Assembly (NCBI GenBank): GCA_035531755.1
Contig: DATKSK010000015.1
Coordinates: forward strand, 1-33,851
Direction of reading: 5' to 3'
DNA length: 33,851 nt
Source of the DNA: Acidimicrobiales bacterium
GTDB lineage: Bacteria > Actinomycetota > Acidimicrobiia > Acidimicrobiales > UBA8190
Part shown: piece after piece, positions 27,108 through 33,851 of the stretch
How the letters are laid out: each line of letters begins with the position of its first letter
Position numbering within the stretch: the first letter of the stretch is position 1
The notes under the pieces: model-generated
What the model was told of the DNA's origin: nothing
The model's database searches: none
What the model saw: the letters and a program-made list of their open reading frames with translations, nothing else
Position numbers and translations under genes: made by a program

Positions 27108-29479
27108 GGCGCGCCTTCGGGTGCGGTGGTGTCCGCGCCGCTCTCCGGGTCACCGGCGCCCCCGGCGGCGTCGCGCGAGTGGGCCCCCCGGCGCCTCCAC
27201 CGGCCCCGCCACAGCGTCCGGCCCCACCAGGCGGCGAGAACGAGCGCGGCACCGGCCGACAGGGCGATGGCGACGGCGGAGGTCGACATGGACCGCACGG
27301 TGAGCTGTCCGTTCGCCAGGACGAGGACTCCCTGCGGGCTCGACAGCGTCACGTCGACGCGGAAGTCGCCCGCGGTGCGCGACTGCATGCTGACGTAGAC
27401 GGCGTTGGTGGCGTGGTCGAGCACGCATACCGACGAGAAGCTCGAGCGCCCCGCCGAGCTGCGCACCTCGGGCGCCCGGCACTGTCCCCCCGGCGACTGG
27501 GCGGACGCCCCCGGGAACTGGAGCTTGTCGCTCGTGAGCCGCACCACCACCGTGACCGGGTACGGCGCGTTGCGCACCACGGTGATGGGCACGCTGGCCG
27601 CCCCTGCGGTGAGTCGGATGGTGTCGGAGCGCACCGACAGCAGCTGCAGGCTCGCGTCGAGCGCCGACTCGAAACCGGCGACGGCCCGTTGCTGCTGGCG
27701 CGGCGTCAAGGTGCTCGCCTCCGCCGCCAGGAGGAGGTCGTCGAGGCCCTGGGCCGCCGCCGCCCCCGCCGCCGAGCCCGCCACCGCACTGGCGAATCCC
27801 TGCTGGCGCCCCCGCGCCCCCCGCAGGGCGCCCACGGGCAGGGCGGCAGGTGCGGCGGCCACCGGCCGGCGGGTGCTGGGCTGGTGGTCCACACCCACCG
27901 GGACCTGCTGGAAGAGCTGGTCGAGCGTCACCGGCTGGATCACGGGGTTGCCCTGGAGGCCCCCCAGGGCGGCCGACACGAAGGCGGCCTGGGGGGCCCA
28001 CTCGGGCGGTGCCACCGCCACCACCCCGCGCGGTGCAGGGGTGCCCCCGGTGCCCCGCAGGTTGGGGGCCTCGTAGTAGATGAGCGACAGGTCCGCCATC
28101 AGTTGCGCCGCCGCCAGCGCCGGGTCGCTGCCGGCCCCGGCGGCGAGGTGGGCCCCGAGGCCCGGGTCCGAGACCGCGGCGGTGACCGATGCGCCGTGCC
28201 CCGAGGTCAGGGTGAACGGCTGGGAGGTGGTGAGCGGCCCGGTGGGCCCCGTCACCCCGGCCTGGGGGACGACCATGTGCCCGTCCACGGGCGCCAGCAG
28301 GTCGAGCGCGGCCTGGTCGAGGGGCGCGGCGGCCACCCACGTGCCCGTGGAGGCATGCACGCCCGTGCCCGTGGCGGCCAGCGTCTGGGCGGCTCGGCGG
28401 GTCTGCGCCCGCAGCTCGCCCGCCAGCCCGGCGTCGGCCAGGGCGGTGGCGTCGACGGGCACGTAGGACTGCGACAGCGTCTGCCGGGCGGGCGACGCCG
28501 CCAGGGCGGCCACGGCCGTCGTCATCCGGGCCCGGGCCGCCCCACCCAGGCGCCCGAGCGTGGCCGGGTCGGGGGCCAGGGTGAGGGGCACCTCTCCGGC
28601 GCCCGCGACCGCGTCCACCAGCCCTTGGAGCCGGGCGACGGCGGCGCTCGGGGGTGGGGCCACCCGACCGTCGGCCCCGGCCGTGGGTGGCGCCAGGCCG
28701 AGCGGGGCGACCAACGCCACGCGTAGCGGCTGGCTGGCGGGGGACGGGTCGTCGTAGACGAGGTAGGTGATGAGCTGTGCCCCCGACGCGCCGTCGGCGG
28801 ACCGCGGCGACGAGGGGTCGTCGAGGGCGATCTTGACCGGGTAGACGTCAGCGCAGCTCCCCGGCTGGCAGCCGAGGTCGGCCGTCCAGTCACCGGTGTC
28901 GCTGGGGGTGGTGTCGCCCACGACGGGGATCGTGAGATGGGTGACCCCCTGGGCATCGGTGGTGAGCGAGGACACCGACAGGGCGGGCGACCGGGAGGCG
29001 ACCAGGCCCAGGGAGCGCCCGCTCATCGTCTCGTCGAAGGCCGAGCGGCTCGTCAGGTGGTCGTAGACCGTGATCGACAGCTCGAGCGACGATCGGGCCG
29101 CGCCGCTCGCGATGCGCAGGTCCAGGGTGAGGTCCTGGTCGGGCGCGTGGGGCCCGACCCAGGCGGACTGGCGGACGAGCGTCAGGCTGTCGGTGGCGCG
29201 GCCCGAGGCTGCGGCCACGACCGGGGCCACCGGACCCGGGTCGGGTGTCGGGGCGTGCGCCGCCGGTGCCGCCCGACGCGGGACCGCTGCCACCGCGGCC
29301 GCGCTCGTCCCGAGCGAGCCGAGAAGCGCGGCGCAGGCCATGGCGGTGCCCCCGAGGCCGGTGGACCGCCGGGGGGTCGGGCGCCCCTGTCGCCAGACGC
29401 CGCGCCGCCGGACGCCGCGCCGCCGGACGCTGCGCCGACCCGTGTCGGGGGTGCGGTCACCGCCGCGTGCGGGAGCCAT
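27104..29479 (-). CDS. DUF6049-type secreted, membrane-anchored protein
   Basis: The 791-aa protein has a twin-basic N-terminus and a hydrophobic Ala-rich segment (MACAALLGSLGTSAAAVAAV) as signal peptide or anchor. A large extracellular beta-rich region follows, then a C-terminal membrane helix (STSAVAIALSAGAALVLAAWW) and a short basic tail. A gene of this layout precedes murJ in many actinobacteria (Rv3909 in M. tuberculosis), so a role in wall assembly is inferred; no enzymatic motif is seen. The start is set at ATG 29479 (AGG upstream); a possible -10 TAGGCT lies at 29512-29517, which speaks against the further upstream ATG at 29527. It overlaps murJ by 4 bp. Confidence 0.85.
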   Translation of the reverse strand: MAPARGGDRTPDTGRRSVRRRGVRRRGVWRQGRPTPRRSTGLGGTAMACAALLGSLGTSAAAVAAVPRRAAPAAHAPTPDPGPVAPVVAAASGRATDSLTLVRQSAWVGPHAPDQDLTLDLRIASGAARSSLELSITVYDHLTSRSAFDETMSGRSLGLVASRSPALSVSSLTTDAQGVTHLTIPVVGDTTPSDTGDWTADLGCQPGSCADVYPVKIALDDPSSPRSADGASGAQLITYLVYDDPSPASQPLRVALVAPLGLAPPTAGADGRVAPPPSAAVARLQGLVDAVAGAGEVPLTLAPDPATLGRLGGAARARMTTAVAALAASPARQTLSQSYVPVDATALADAGLAGELRAQTRRAAQTLAATGTGVHASTGTWVAAAPLDQAALDLLAPVDGHMVVPQAGVTGPTGPLTTSQPFTLTSGHGASVTAAVSDPGLGAHLAAGAGSDPALAAAQLMADLSLIYYEAPNLRGTGGTPAPRGVVAVAPPEWAPQAAFVSAALGGLQGNPVIQPVTLDQLFQQVPVGVDHQPSTRRPVAAAPAALPVGALRGARGRQQGFASAVAGSAAGAAAAQGLDDLLLAAEASTLTPRQQQRAVAGFESALDASLQLLSVRSDTIRLTAGAASVPITVVRNAPYPVTVVVRLTSDKLQFPGASAQSPGGQCRAPEVRSSAGRSSFSSVCVLDHATNAVYVSMQSRTAGDFRVDVTLSSPQGVLVLANGQLTVRSMSTSAVAIALSAGAALVLAAWWGRTLWRGRWRRRGAHSRDAAGGAGDPESGADTTAPEGAP

Positions 29480-29578
29480 GCTCGCCTCGGTCCGGTCCAC
29501 CTCGGCGTCGCAGCCTAATGGCCGCACCGGTGACGGCCACGGCCCGGCGCGGCACGCGCCGTGCCGACGGGCGCGGTC

Positions 29579-30220
29579 CTACAGGCCGAACCGGGCGGCG
29601 CGCAGCGCCGCCACGGCCTCGGCCGGCCCCCCCAGTTCCACGCGGGCGGCCGCGGTGCGCCCCGTCAGGAAGAGGACGATCTCGCCTGCGGTCCCGGTGA
29701 GCGTGGCGGGCGTCGGCCCCGGGCGGGCGTGGATGACCTCGCCGTCGGGTCGGACGAGGTCGAGGCCGGTCCCCTTGAGCGAGCGGGTCAGGAATTTGGC
29801 GCTGCGTCGCAGGGACTTCCACAGGGCGGCCTCCACCGGCGCGACCTCGGGGCCACGGCGCGGCGTGTCGTCTCCGCCGCCGCGCCGGACGTCCTCGTGG
29901 TGCACGAAGTACTCCGTCAGGTTGATGACGGCGTCGAACGGTGCGGTCCACGGGGGCGGCCCGCGTCGCACGCGCGCCACCAGCTCCTCGTAGGTGTGCG
30001 CCGCCTTGGTGCGCGCCAGGATGCGGGCCGTGAGGGCCGCCGCCGCGCCCCCCATGACGAGCCCGGGACCGGCCAGGGGGTTGCGCTCGCGGATGACGAG
30101 ATGGGCGGCGAGGTCGGCGGTCAGCCACCCCTCGCACAGCGTGGGCGCCGAGGGGCCCACCGCCAGGAAGAGGTCGCACAGCGCGGCGCGCTCGGCACGC
30201 TGGGGTGGGAGACCGGCCAT
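29579..30220 (-). CDS. TIGR03085 family, DinB/mycothiol-dependent-type protein
   Basis: The 213-aa protein has the TIGR03085 pattern: RAALCDLFLAVGPSAPTLCEGWLTADLAAHLVIRERNP at the N-terminus and INLTEYFVHHEDVRR in the middle. The His residues in DLAAHL and FVHHED are the likely metal ligands of this DinB-like four-helix fold, which is related to mycothiol-dependent maleylpyruvate isomerase. The substrate is unknown. There is no Shine-Dalgarno sequence; TAGGGT (30230-30235) ends 9 nt before the ATG. It is divergent from cca. Confidence 0.85.
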   Translation of the reverse strand: MAGLPPQRAERAALCDLFLAVGPSAPTLCEGWLTADLAAHLVIRERNPLAGPGLVMGGAAAALTARILARTKAAHTYEELVARVRRGPPPWTAPFDAVINLTEYFVHHEDVRRGGGDDTPRRGPEVAPVEAALWKSLRRSAKFLTRSLKGTGLDLVRPDGEVIHARPGPTPATLTGTAGEIVLFLTGRTAAARVELGGPAEAVAALRAARFGL

Positions 30221-30229
30221 CTGTGGCGG

Positions 30230-30235
30230 ACCCTA
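30230..30235 (-). promoter_or_regulatory. -10-like hexamer for the TIGR03085 gene
   Basis: TAGGGT on the minus strand, 9 nt before the ATG at 30220. With the usual 7-nt spacing the mRNA would have a leader of about 2 nt. Confidence 0.4.
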
Positions 30236-30291
30236 GGACCGGGGCCGGCGTACGGTCAACGCACGTCGGCGGGGCGCCGCGGCCCGGGCAC

Positions 30292-30297
30292 TACCCT
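30292..30297 (+). promoter_or_regulatory. -10-like hexamer for cca, leaderless configuration
   Basis: TACCCT, exactly 7 nt before the GTG at 30305. No Shine-Dalgarno sequence precedes the start. Confidence 0.45.
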
Positions 30298-30304
30298 CGC
30301 ACCG

Positions 30305-31696
30305 GTGATCCCCGAGCGGTTCCAGCCCCTGGTCGACGCCACCGCCGAGCTGGCGCGGCGCTTCGAGGGTGCCGGCCGGCACCTCTACCTGGTGGGCGGC
30401 TCGGTCCGCGACGCGTTCGCCCCCGACGCCGACCTGGCCGACAAGCGCGACTTCGACCTCACCACCGAGGCCCTCCCCGACGAGGTGGAGCGCATCGTGA
30501 AGGGCTGGGCCGACGCCGTGTGGCTCCAGGGCAAGCGGTTCGGCACCGTGGGTGCCGCGCACGGCGGCCTCGACTACGAGATCACCACCCATCGCGCCGA
30601 GGTGTACCACGCCGACTCGCGCAAGCCCGACGTCTCCTTCGGTGACTCCGTCGAGGTGGACCTCTCCCGGCGCGACTTCACCGTCAACGCCGTGGCGCTG
30701 CGCCTCCCCGACCTCGAGCTGGTGGACCCCTTCGGCGGGCTCGCCGACCTGGCCGCCGGCCGCCTGCGGACGCCGCTCGCCCCCGAGACCTCGTTCGCAG
30801 ACGACCCCCTGCGCATGCTGCGCGCGGCGCGCTTCATCGCCGGGTTCGGCCTCGAGCCCGCGCCCGAGCTCGTGGCCGCCGTGCGCGCCATGCACGACCG
30901 GTTGTCGATCGTGTCCGCCGAGCGCGTCCGCGACGAGCTCGACAAGCTCGTGGTGGTGCAGAAGCCCTCACCGGGGCTGTGGTTCATGGTGGAGACCGGG
31001 CTGGCGGGCGAGTTCCTCCCCGAGCTCCCGGGCCTCGCCCTCGAGCAGGACCCCATCCACCGCCACAAGGACGTCCTGGCCCACACCCTGGCCGTCGTGG
31101 ACAAGACGGGCCCCGACCGCCTGCTGCGACTGGCGGCGCTGCTGCACGACATCGGCAAGCCCCGCACCCGCGAGTTCGGCCCCGGTGGCGTGACGTTCCA
31201 CCATCACGAGGTGGTCGGGGCGCGCATGACGCGCCAGCGGCTCAACGCCCTGCGCTACTCCCACGAGGACGTCGAGGTCGTCACCCGCCTCGTGGAGCTG
31301 CACCTGCGCTTCCACACCTACCGCCTGGGATGGACCGACCGCGCCGTGCGGCGCTACGTCCGCGACGCCGGCCCGCTCCTGGAGCGGCTCAACGAGCTCA
31401 CCCGGTCGGACTGCACCACCCGCAACGCGGCGCGCGCCCGGGCGCTCGAGAAGCGCATGGACGAGTTGGAGCGCCGCATCGAGGAGCTGCGCGCCCAGGA
31501 GGAGATCGACGCCATCCGCCCCGAGCTCGACGGCCGGGCGGTGATGGCCCACCTCGGCGTGCCGCCGGGGCCGGTGGTGGGCGACGCCCTGGAATTCCTG
31601 CTCGAGCTGCGCCTCGACGAGGGCCCCCTGGGCGAGGAGGAGGCCCTGAAGCGACTGGACGCTTGGTGGGCCGACCGTCAGGCGTCGGCCGGCTGA
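30305..31696 (+). CDS. cca: CCA tRNA nucleotidyltransferase
   Basis: This 463-aa class II nucleotidyltransferase adds the 3' CCA to tRNAs; the tRNA-Ile in this window lacks an encoded CCA. The N-terminal catalytic head has LVGGSVRD (residues 29-36) and RDFDLTT with Asp49 and Asp51 as metal ligands. RRDFTVNA and DDPLRMLRAARF follow. An HD domain with LLHDIGKP (His281-Asp282) and HHHEVVGA suggests phosphohydrolase activity on cyclic phosphate ends. The C-terminal region contains a coiled-coil stretch (EKRMDELERRIEELRAQEE). The start GTG 30305 is where similarity begins. The actinobacterial orthologue is often named pcnA. Confidence 0.95.
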   Translation: MIPERFQPLVDATAELARRFEGAGRHLYLVGGSVRDAFAPDADLADKRDFDLTTEALPDEVERIVKGWADAVWLQGKRFGTVGAAHGGLDYEITTHRAEVYHADSRKPDVSFGDSVEVDLSRRDFTVNAVALRLPDLELVDPFGGLADLAAGRLRTPLAPETSFADDPLRMLRAARFIAGFGLEPAPELVAAVRAMHDRLSIVSAERVRDELDKLVVVQKPSPGLWFMVETGLAGEFLPELPGLALEQDPIHRHKDVLAHTLAVVDKTGPDRLLRLAALLHDIGKPRTREFGPGGVTFHHHEVVGARMTRQRLNALRYSHEDVEVVTRLVELHLRFHTYRLGWTDRAVRRYVRDAGPLLERLNELTRSDCTTRNAARARALEKRMDELERRIEELRAQEEIDAIRPELDGRAVMAHLGVPPGPVVGDALEFLLELRLDEGPLGEEEALKRLDAWWADRQASAG

Positions 31697-31719
31697 CGCC
31701 GTCGGACGAGCCCGGCGTC
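31695..31719. terminator. Possible bidirectional hairpin between cca and ino1
   Basis: GACGCCG (31695-31701) pairs with CGGCGTC (31713-31719) across an 11-nt loop. It starts within the cca stop codon in the 57-bp convergent gap. There is no T-tract. Confidence 0.4.
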
Positions 31720-31753
31720 CCCGCTGGCCCGGGGTGGACCGGCGCCCGGGTGA

Positions 31754-32851
31754 TCAGTCCTCGGGCCAGACCGGCGAGTCCTCGCCCGCGGCGAACGCCT
31801 CGACGAGCCGGTGGGCCTCGTCGTCGTGGTACTGCACCGGAGGCGACTTCATGAAGTACGCCGAGGGGCCCACCAGGGGGCCGCCGATGCCGCGGTCGAG
31901 GGCGATCTTGGCGCAGCGCACGGCGTCGATGATGACGCCGGCCGAGTTGGGCGAGTCCCACACCTCGAGCTTGAGCTCCAGGTTGATGGGCACGTCGCCG
32001 AAGTTGCGGCCCTCCATGCGGATGTAGGCCCACTTCCGGTCGTTGAGCCACGGCACGTGGTCCGACGGCCCGATGTGGACGTCATCGGCGGCGAGGACGA
32101 AGTTCTCCACCTGGCTCGTGACGGCCTGGGTCTTCGAGATCTTCTTCGACTCGAGGCGCTGGCGCTCCAGCATGTTCATGAAGTCCATGTTGCCGCCGAA
32201 GTTGAGCTGGTACGTCCGGTCGAGGGCGAGCCCGCGGTCCTCGAACAGGCGGGTGAGCACGCGGTGGACGATGGTGGAGCCGACCTGGCTCTTGATGTCG
32301 TCGCCGACGATGGGCACGCCGGCGTCGCGGAACCTGCGCGCCCACGTCGGGTCGCTGGCGATGAACACCGGGATGGCGTTCACGAAGGCCACGCCGGCGT
32401 CGAGGCAGGCCTGGGCGTAGTGGCGCTGGGCCTCCTCGGAGCCCACGGGCAGGTAGCTCACGAGCACGTCGGCGCGGGCGGCGCGCAGCGCCTGGGCCAC
32501 GTCGACGGCCTCGGCCGGCGACTCCTCCACCGTCTGGCGGTAGTAGGTCCCCAGTCCGTCGAAGGTCGGGCCCCGCTGCACCGTGACGTCGAGGTGGCCC
32601 ACCTGGGCGAAGCGGATCGTGTTGTTGTGGCCGGCGAAGATGGCCTTCGACACGTCCACGCCCACCTTGGCGGCGTCGACGTCGAAGGCGGCCACGAACT
32701 CGACGTCGTGCACGTGGTAGCCGCCCAGGGTGACGTGCATCAGCCCGGGGACGATGTCGTCGGGATCGGCGTCCCGGTAGTACTCCACGCCCTGGACGAG
32801 GGAGCTGGCGCAGTTCCCCACGCCCGCGATCGCGACCCGTACCGTGCTCAT
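31754..32851 (-). CDS. ino1: myo-Inositol-1-phosphate synthase
   Basis: The 365-aa NAD-dependent enzyme converts glucose 6-phosphate to 1D-myo-inositol 3-phosphate, the first step to phosphatidylinositol and mycothiol. The NAD-binding motif is [12 protein letters not shown] (residues 7-18). Family signatures include [54 protein letters not shown] and [21 protein letters not shown]. It matches the short actinobacterial/archaeal form (Rv0046c type). The ATG overlaps the padR stop by 4 bp (ATGA), so expression is coupled to the regulator. Confidence 0.96.
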   Translation of the reverse strand: MSTVRVAIAGVGNCASSLVQGVEYYRDADPDDIVPGLMHVTLGGYHVHDVEFVAAFDVDAAKVGVDVSKAIFAGHNNTIRFAQVGHLDVTVQRGPTFDGLGTYYRQTVEESPAEAVDVAQALRAARADVLVSYLPVGSEEAQRHYAQACLDAGVAFVNAIPVFIASDPTWARRFRDAGVPIVGDDIKSQVGSTIVHRVLTRLFEDRGLALDRTYQLNFGGNMDFMNMLERQRLESKKISKTQAVTSQVENFVLAADDVHIGPSDHVPWLNDRKWAYIRMEGRNFGDVPINLELKLEVWDSPNSAGVIIDAVRCAKIALDRGIGGPLVGPSAYFMKSPPVQYHDDEAHRLVEAFAAGEDSPVWPED

Positions 32852-33615
32852 CTGGCTTCTCCCTCTTCCTCGACGATCGTGCGGCGGCGCGGGGTCCGCC
32901 CCGCCGCGCCGACCCTGTGTGTCGCCTGTGCCGTTGCTGCCTGTGCTGTTGTTGTTGCCACCGCCGGTGCCACCGGTGCGTTCACCGGTGGCACCCCGGC
33001 CGCCGCCTCCCGGGCGCGCTCGCGCTCGGCCTCGATGAGCCGGTCGAGCCAGGCGATGTCGCGCTCGGTGGACTCCGAGGTGTGCTCCATCAGCGATCGT
33101 GTGTACCGGTCGAGCCGGCCCTCGGCTCCGGCCACCGCCGCCTGGGCGTCGAGCAGGCGCTGTACCAGGTGGGCCCGGCGCCGCTCGAGGAGGCGCAGCC
33201 GGGCGTGCGGGGGCAGGTAGCGGGCGAAGGCGAGCCGCAGCCCGAAGCTGCGGGCGTCGTCGGCCCCGGCCGCGTGCTCGTTGTCGAGCAGCTCGGTGAA
33301 CTGGCGCCGGCCCTCCTCGGTGATGCGGTACACCTTGCGGCTCCGCCGCCCGAGGGCGGGCCCGGCCCGCCGGGCCCGCAGCGCCGCCCGTTCGCCGCTC
33401 AGCGAGCCCGTCATGGGGACCGGGGGCGAGGCGCCCGGTCCCGAGTCCTCGGTGGCCTGCACCGCCCCGGCCCGCTCCAGGCGCGACAGTGCCGGGTACA
33501 GGGACCCGAACGACACGTTGGAGACCTGCCCCAGCTCGTCGCGCAGGCGCTTGCGGATCTCGTAGCCGTGCATGGCCTGGCCCTCCAGGAGGCCCAGGAT
33601 GGCGAGCTCGAGCAC
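32848..33615 (-). CDS. PadR family transcriptional regulator
   Basis: The 255-aa regulator begins [24 protein letters not shown], the standard PadR winged-helix start, continuing [17 protein letters not shown] and [13 protein letters not shown]. Between these last two the wing is expanded by about 35 Gly/Pro/Arg-rich residues. The C-terminal half is a long coiled-coil dimerisation region ([21 protein letters not shown] ...) followed by an Ala/Thr/Val-rich tail. The start GTG 33615 is preferred: an ATG at 33699 lies inside the palindromic operator and would add 28 non-family residues. As with Rv0047c-Rv0046c in M. tuberculosis it sits directly ahead of ino1 and probably controls it. Confidence 0.9.
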   Translation of the reverse strand: MLELAILGLLEGQAMHGYEIRKRLRDELGQVSNVSFGSLYPALSRLERAGAVQATEDSGPGASPPVPMTGSLSGERAALRARRAGPALGRRSRKVYRITEEGRRQFTELLDNEHAAGADDARSFGLRLAFARYLPPHARLRLLERRRAHLVQRLLDAQAAVAGAEGRLDRYTRSLMEHTSESTERDIAWLDRLIEAERERAREAAAGVPPVNAPVAPAVATTTAQAATAQATHRVGAAGRTPRRRTIVEEEGEAR

Positions 33616-33669
33616 TACCGGTCCCCGGGGGAGGCGGCGGGTTGGCCAGGCACGGATCGGTCGGGTGTG

Positions 33670-33700
33670 TACATCGTCAGATGTATCGTATCGATACATC
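33670..33700. promoter_or_regulatory. Palindromic PadR operator
   Basis: GATGTATCG (33680-33688) and CGATACATC (33692-33700) form a perfect 9-bp inverted repeat around TAT. A second one, TACATC-GTCA-GATGTA (33670-33685), shares one arm. ATGT/ACAT arms are typical of PadR sites. A minus-strand TACGAT hexamer at 33690-33685, a possible -10, lies inside the palindrome, so binding would block padR-ino1 transcription. The rest of 33616-33832 has no gene. Confidence 0.75.
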
Positions 33701-33819
33701 GGCCCGCGTTCAAGTCGGGCTCCCGGGCCCGCCGGCCACCCGCCCCCGGGGCCCCGGACGGGCCGGGTGGTCGGGCGCGAAGAGTCGGCGATCCCGGGTC
33801 GAAAGCGGGCCGGCGACGG

Positions 33820-33825
33820 TACCCT
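33820..33825 (+). promoter_or_regulatory. -10-like hexamer for the right-end gene
   Basis: TACCCT, exactly 7 nt before the ATG at 33833. This is the same hexamer and spacing as at cca. Confidence 0.35.
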
Positions 33826-33832
33826 TGTGGCG

Positions 33833-33851
33833 ATGAGCTTCGGGCCGTCGG
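33833..33851 (+). CDS. Possible start of a rightward gene (cut by window edge)
   Basis: ATG followed by codons for Ser-Phe-Gly-Pro-Ser up to the edge. It is divergent from padR and preceded by a -10-like TACCCT at 7 nt. GTG 33827 is in frame but lies between the hexamer and the ATG. Too short to identify. Confidence 0.35.

Noticed and set aside
25641-27398. Plus-strand open frame opposite murJ
   Set aside because: Repetitive Gly/Val/Arg/Pro sequence mirroring the murJ repeats; no independent support.
33616-33699. ATG 33699 as the padR start
   Set aside because: It lies inside the palindromic operator and adds residues not found in PadR proteins; the family N-terminus begins at GTG 33615.

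Overview
This is a very GC-rich chromosomal window centred on a replication origin. The order dnaA-dnaN-recF-DUF721-gyrB-gyrA runs to the left, and rpmH-rnpA-yidD-yidC-khpB(jag)-rsmG-parA-parB runs to the right. Beyond parB lie cwlM, trxA, trxB, murJ, a DUF6049-type gene, cca and an ino1-padR pair. This gene set matches the Actinomycetota origin region (compare the Mycobacterium tuberculosis Rv0001-Rv0006, Rv0046c-Rv0047c and Rv3907c-Rv3924c neighbourhoods). The deviations (EGN instead of EGD in GyrB, an unusual loop in GyrA, a LAGLIDADG gene before parA) suggest a deep-branching actinobacterium, possibly Acidimicrobiia. That placement is inference, not something the sequence proves.

Left arm (1-4374): the 5' part of a Baeyer-Villiger-type flavin monooxygenase; a roughly 2 kb segment of visibly lower GC with one uncharacterised gene and an IS256-type transposase relic, bounded by a tRNA-Ile gene on one side and a 3'-end tRNA fragment on the other; then a cytochrome P450 gene facing gyrA.

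Origin core (4423-14036): gyrA, gyrB, a DUF721 gene, recF, dnaN and dnaA are all on the minus strand. The dnaN-dnaA gap holds a cluster of DnaA-box-like sites and an AT-rich patch and is the best oriC candidate. Transcription switches to the plus strand at rpmH.

Ribosome, membrane-insertion and partition block (13902-20693): rpmH, rnpA, yidD, yidC, khpB and rsmG, then an intergenic region with two parS-like sites inside a duplicated element, a small LAGLIDADG-fold protein, and parA-parB.

Envelope and redox block (20927-29479, minus strand): DUF6049 protein, the lipid II flippase MurJ, a DegV protein, a small membrane protein, thioredoxin reductase, thioredoxin and a CwlM-like pseudo-amidase. 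A SigR/SigH-type promoter precedes trxA and so may also drive cwlM. The right end holds a TIGR03085/DinB-like protein, a CCA-adding enzyme, inositol-phosphate synthase coupled to a PadR regulator with a palindromic operator, and the first codons of a rightward gene.

A recurring feature is start codons without a Shine-Dalgarno sequence that follow a TANNNT hexamer by 6-9 nt, which suggests leaderless transcripts.
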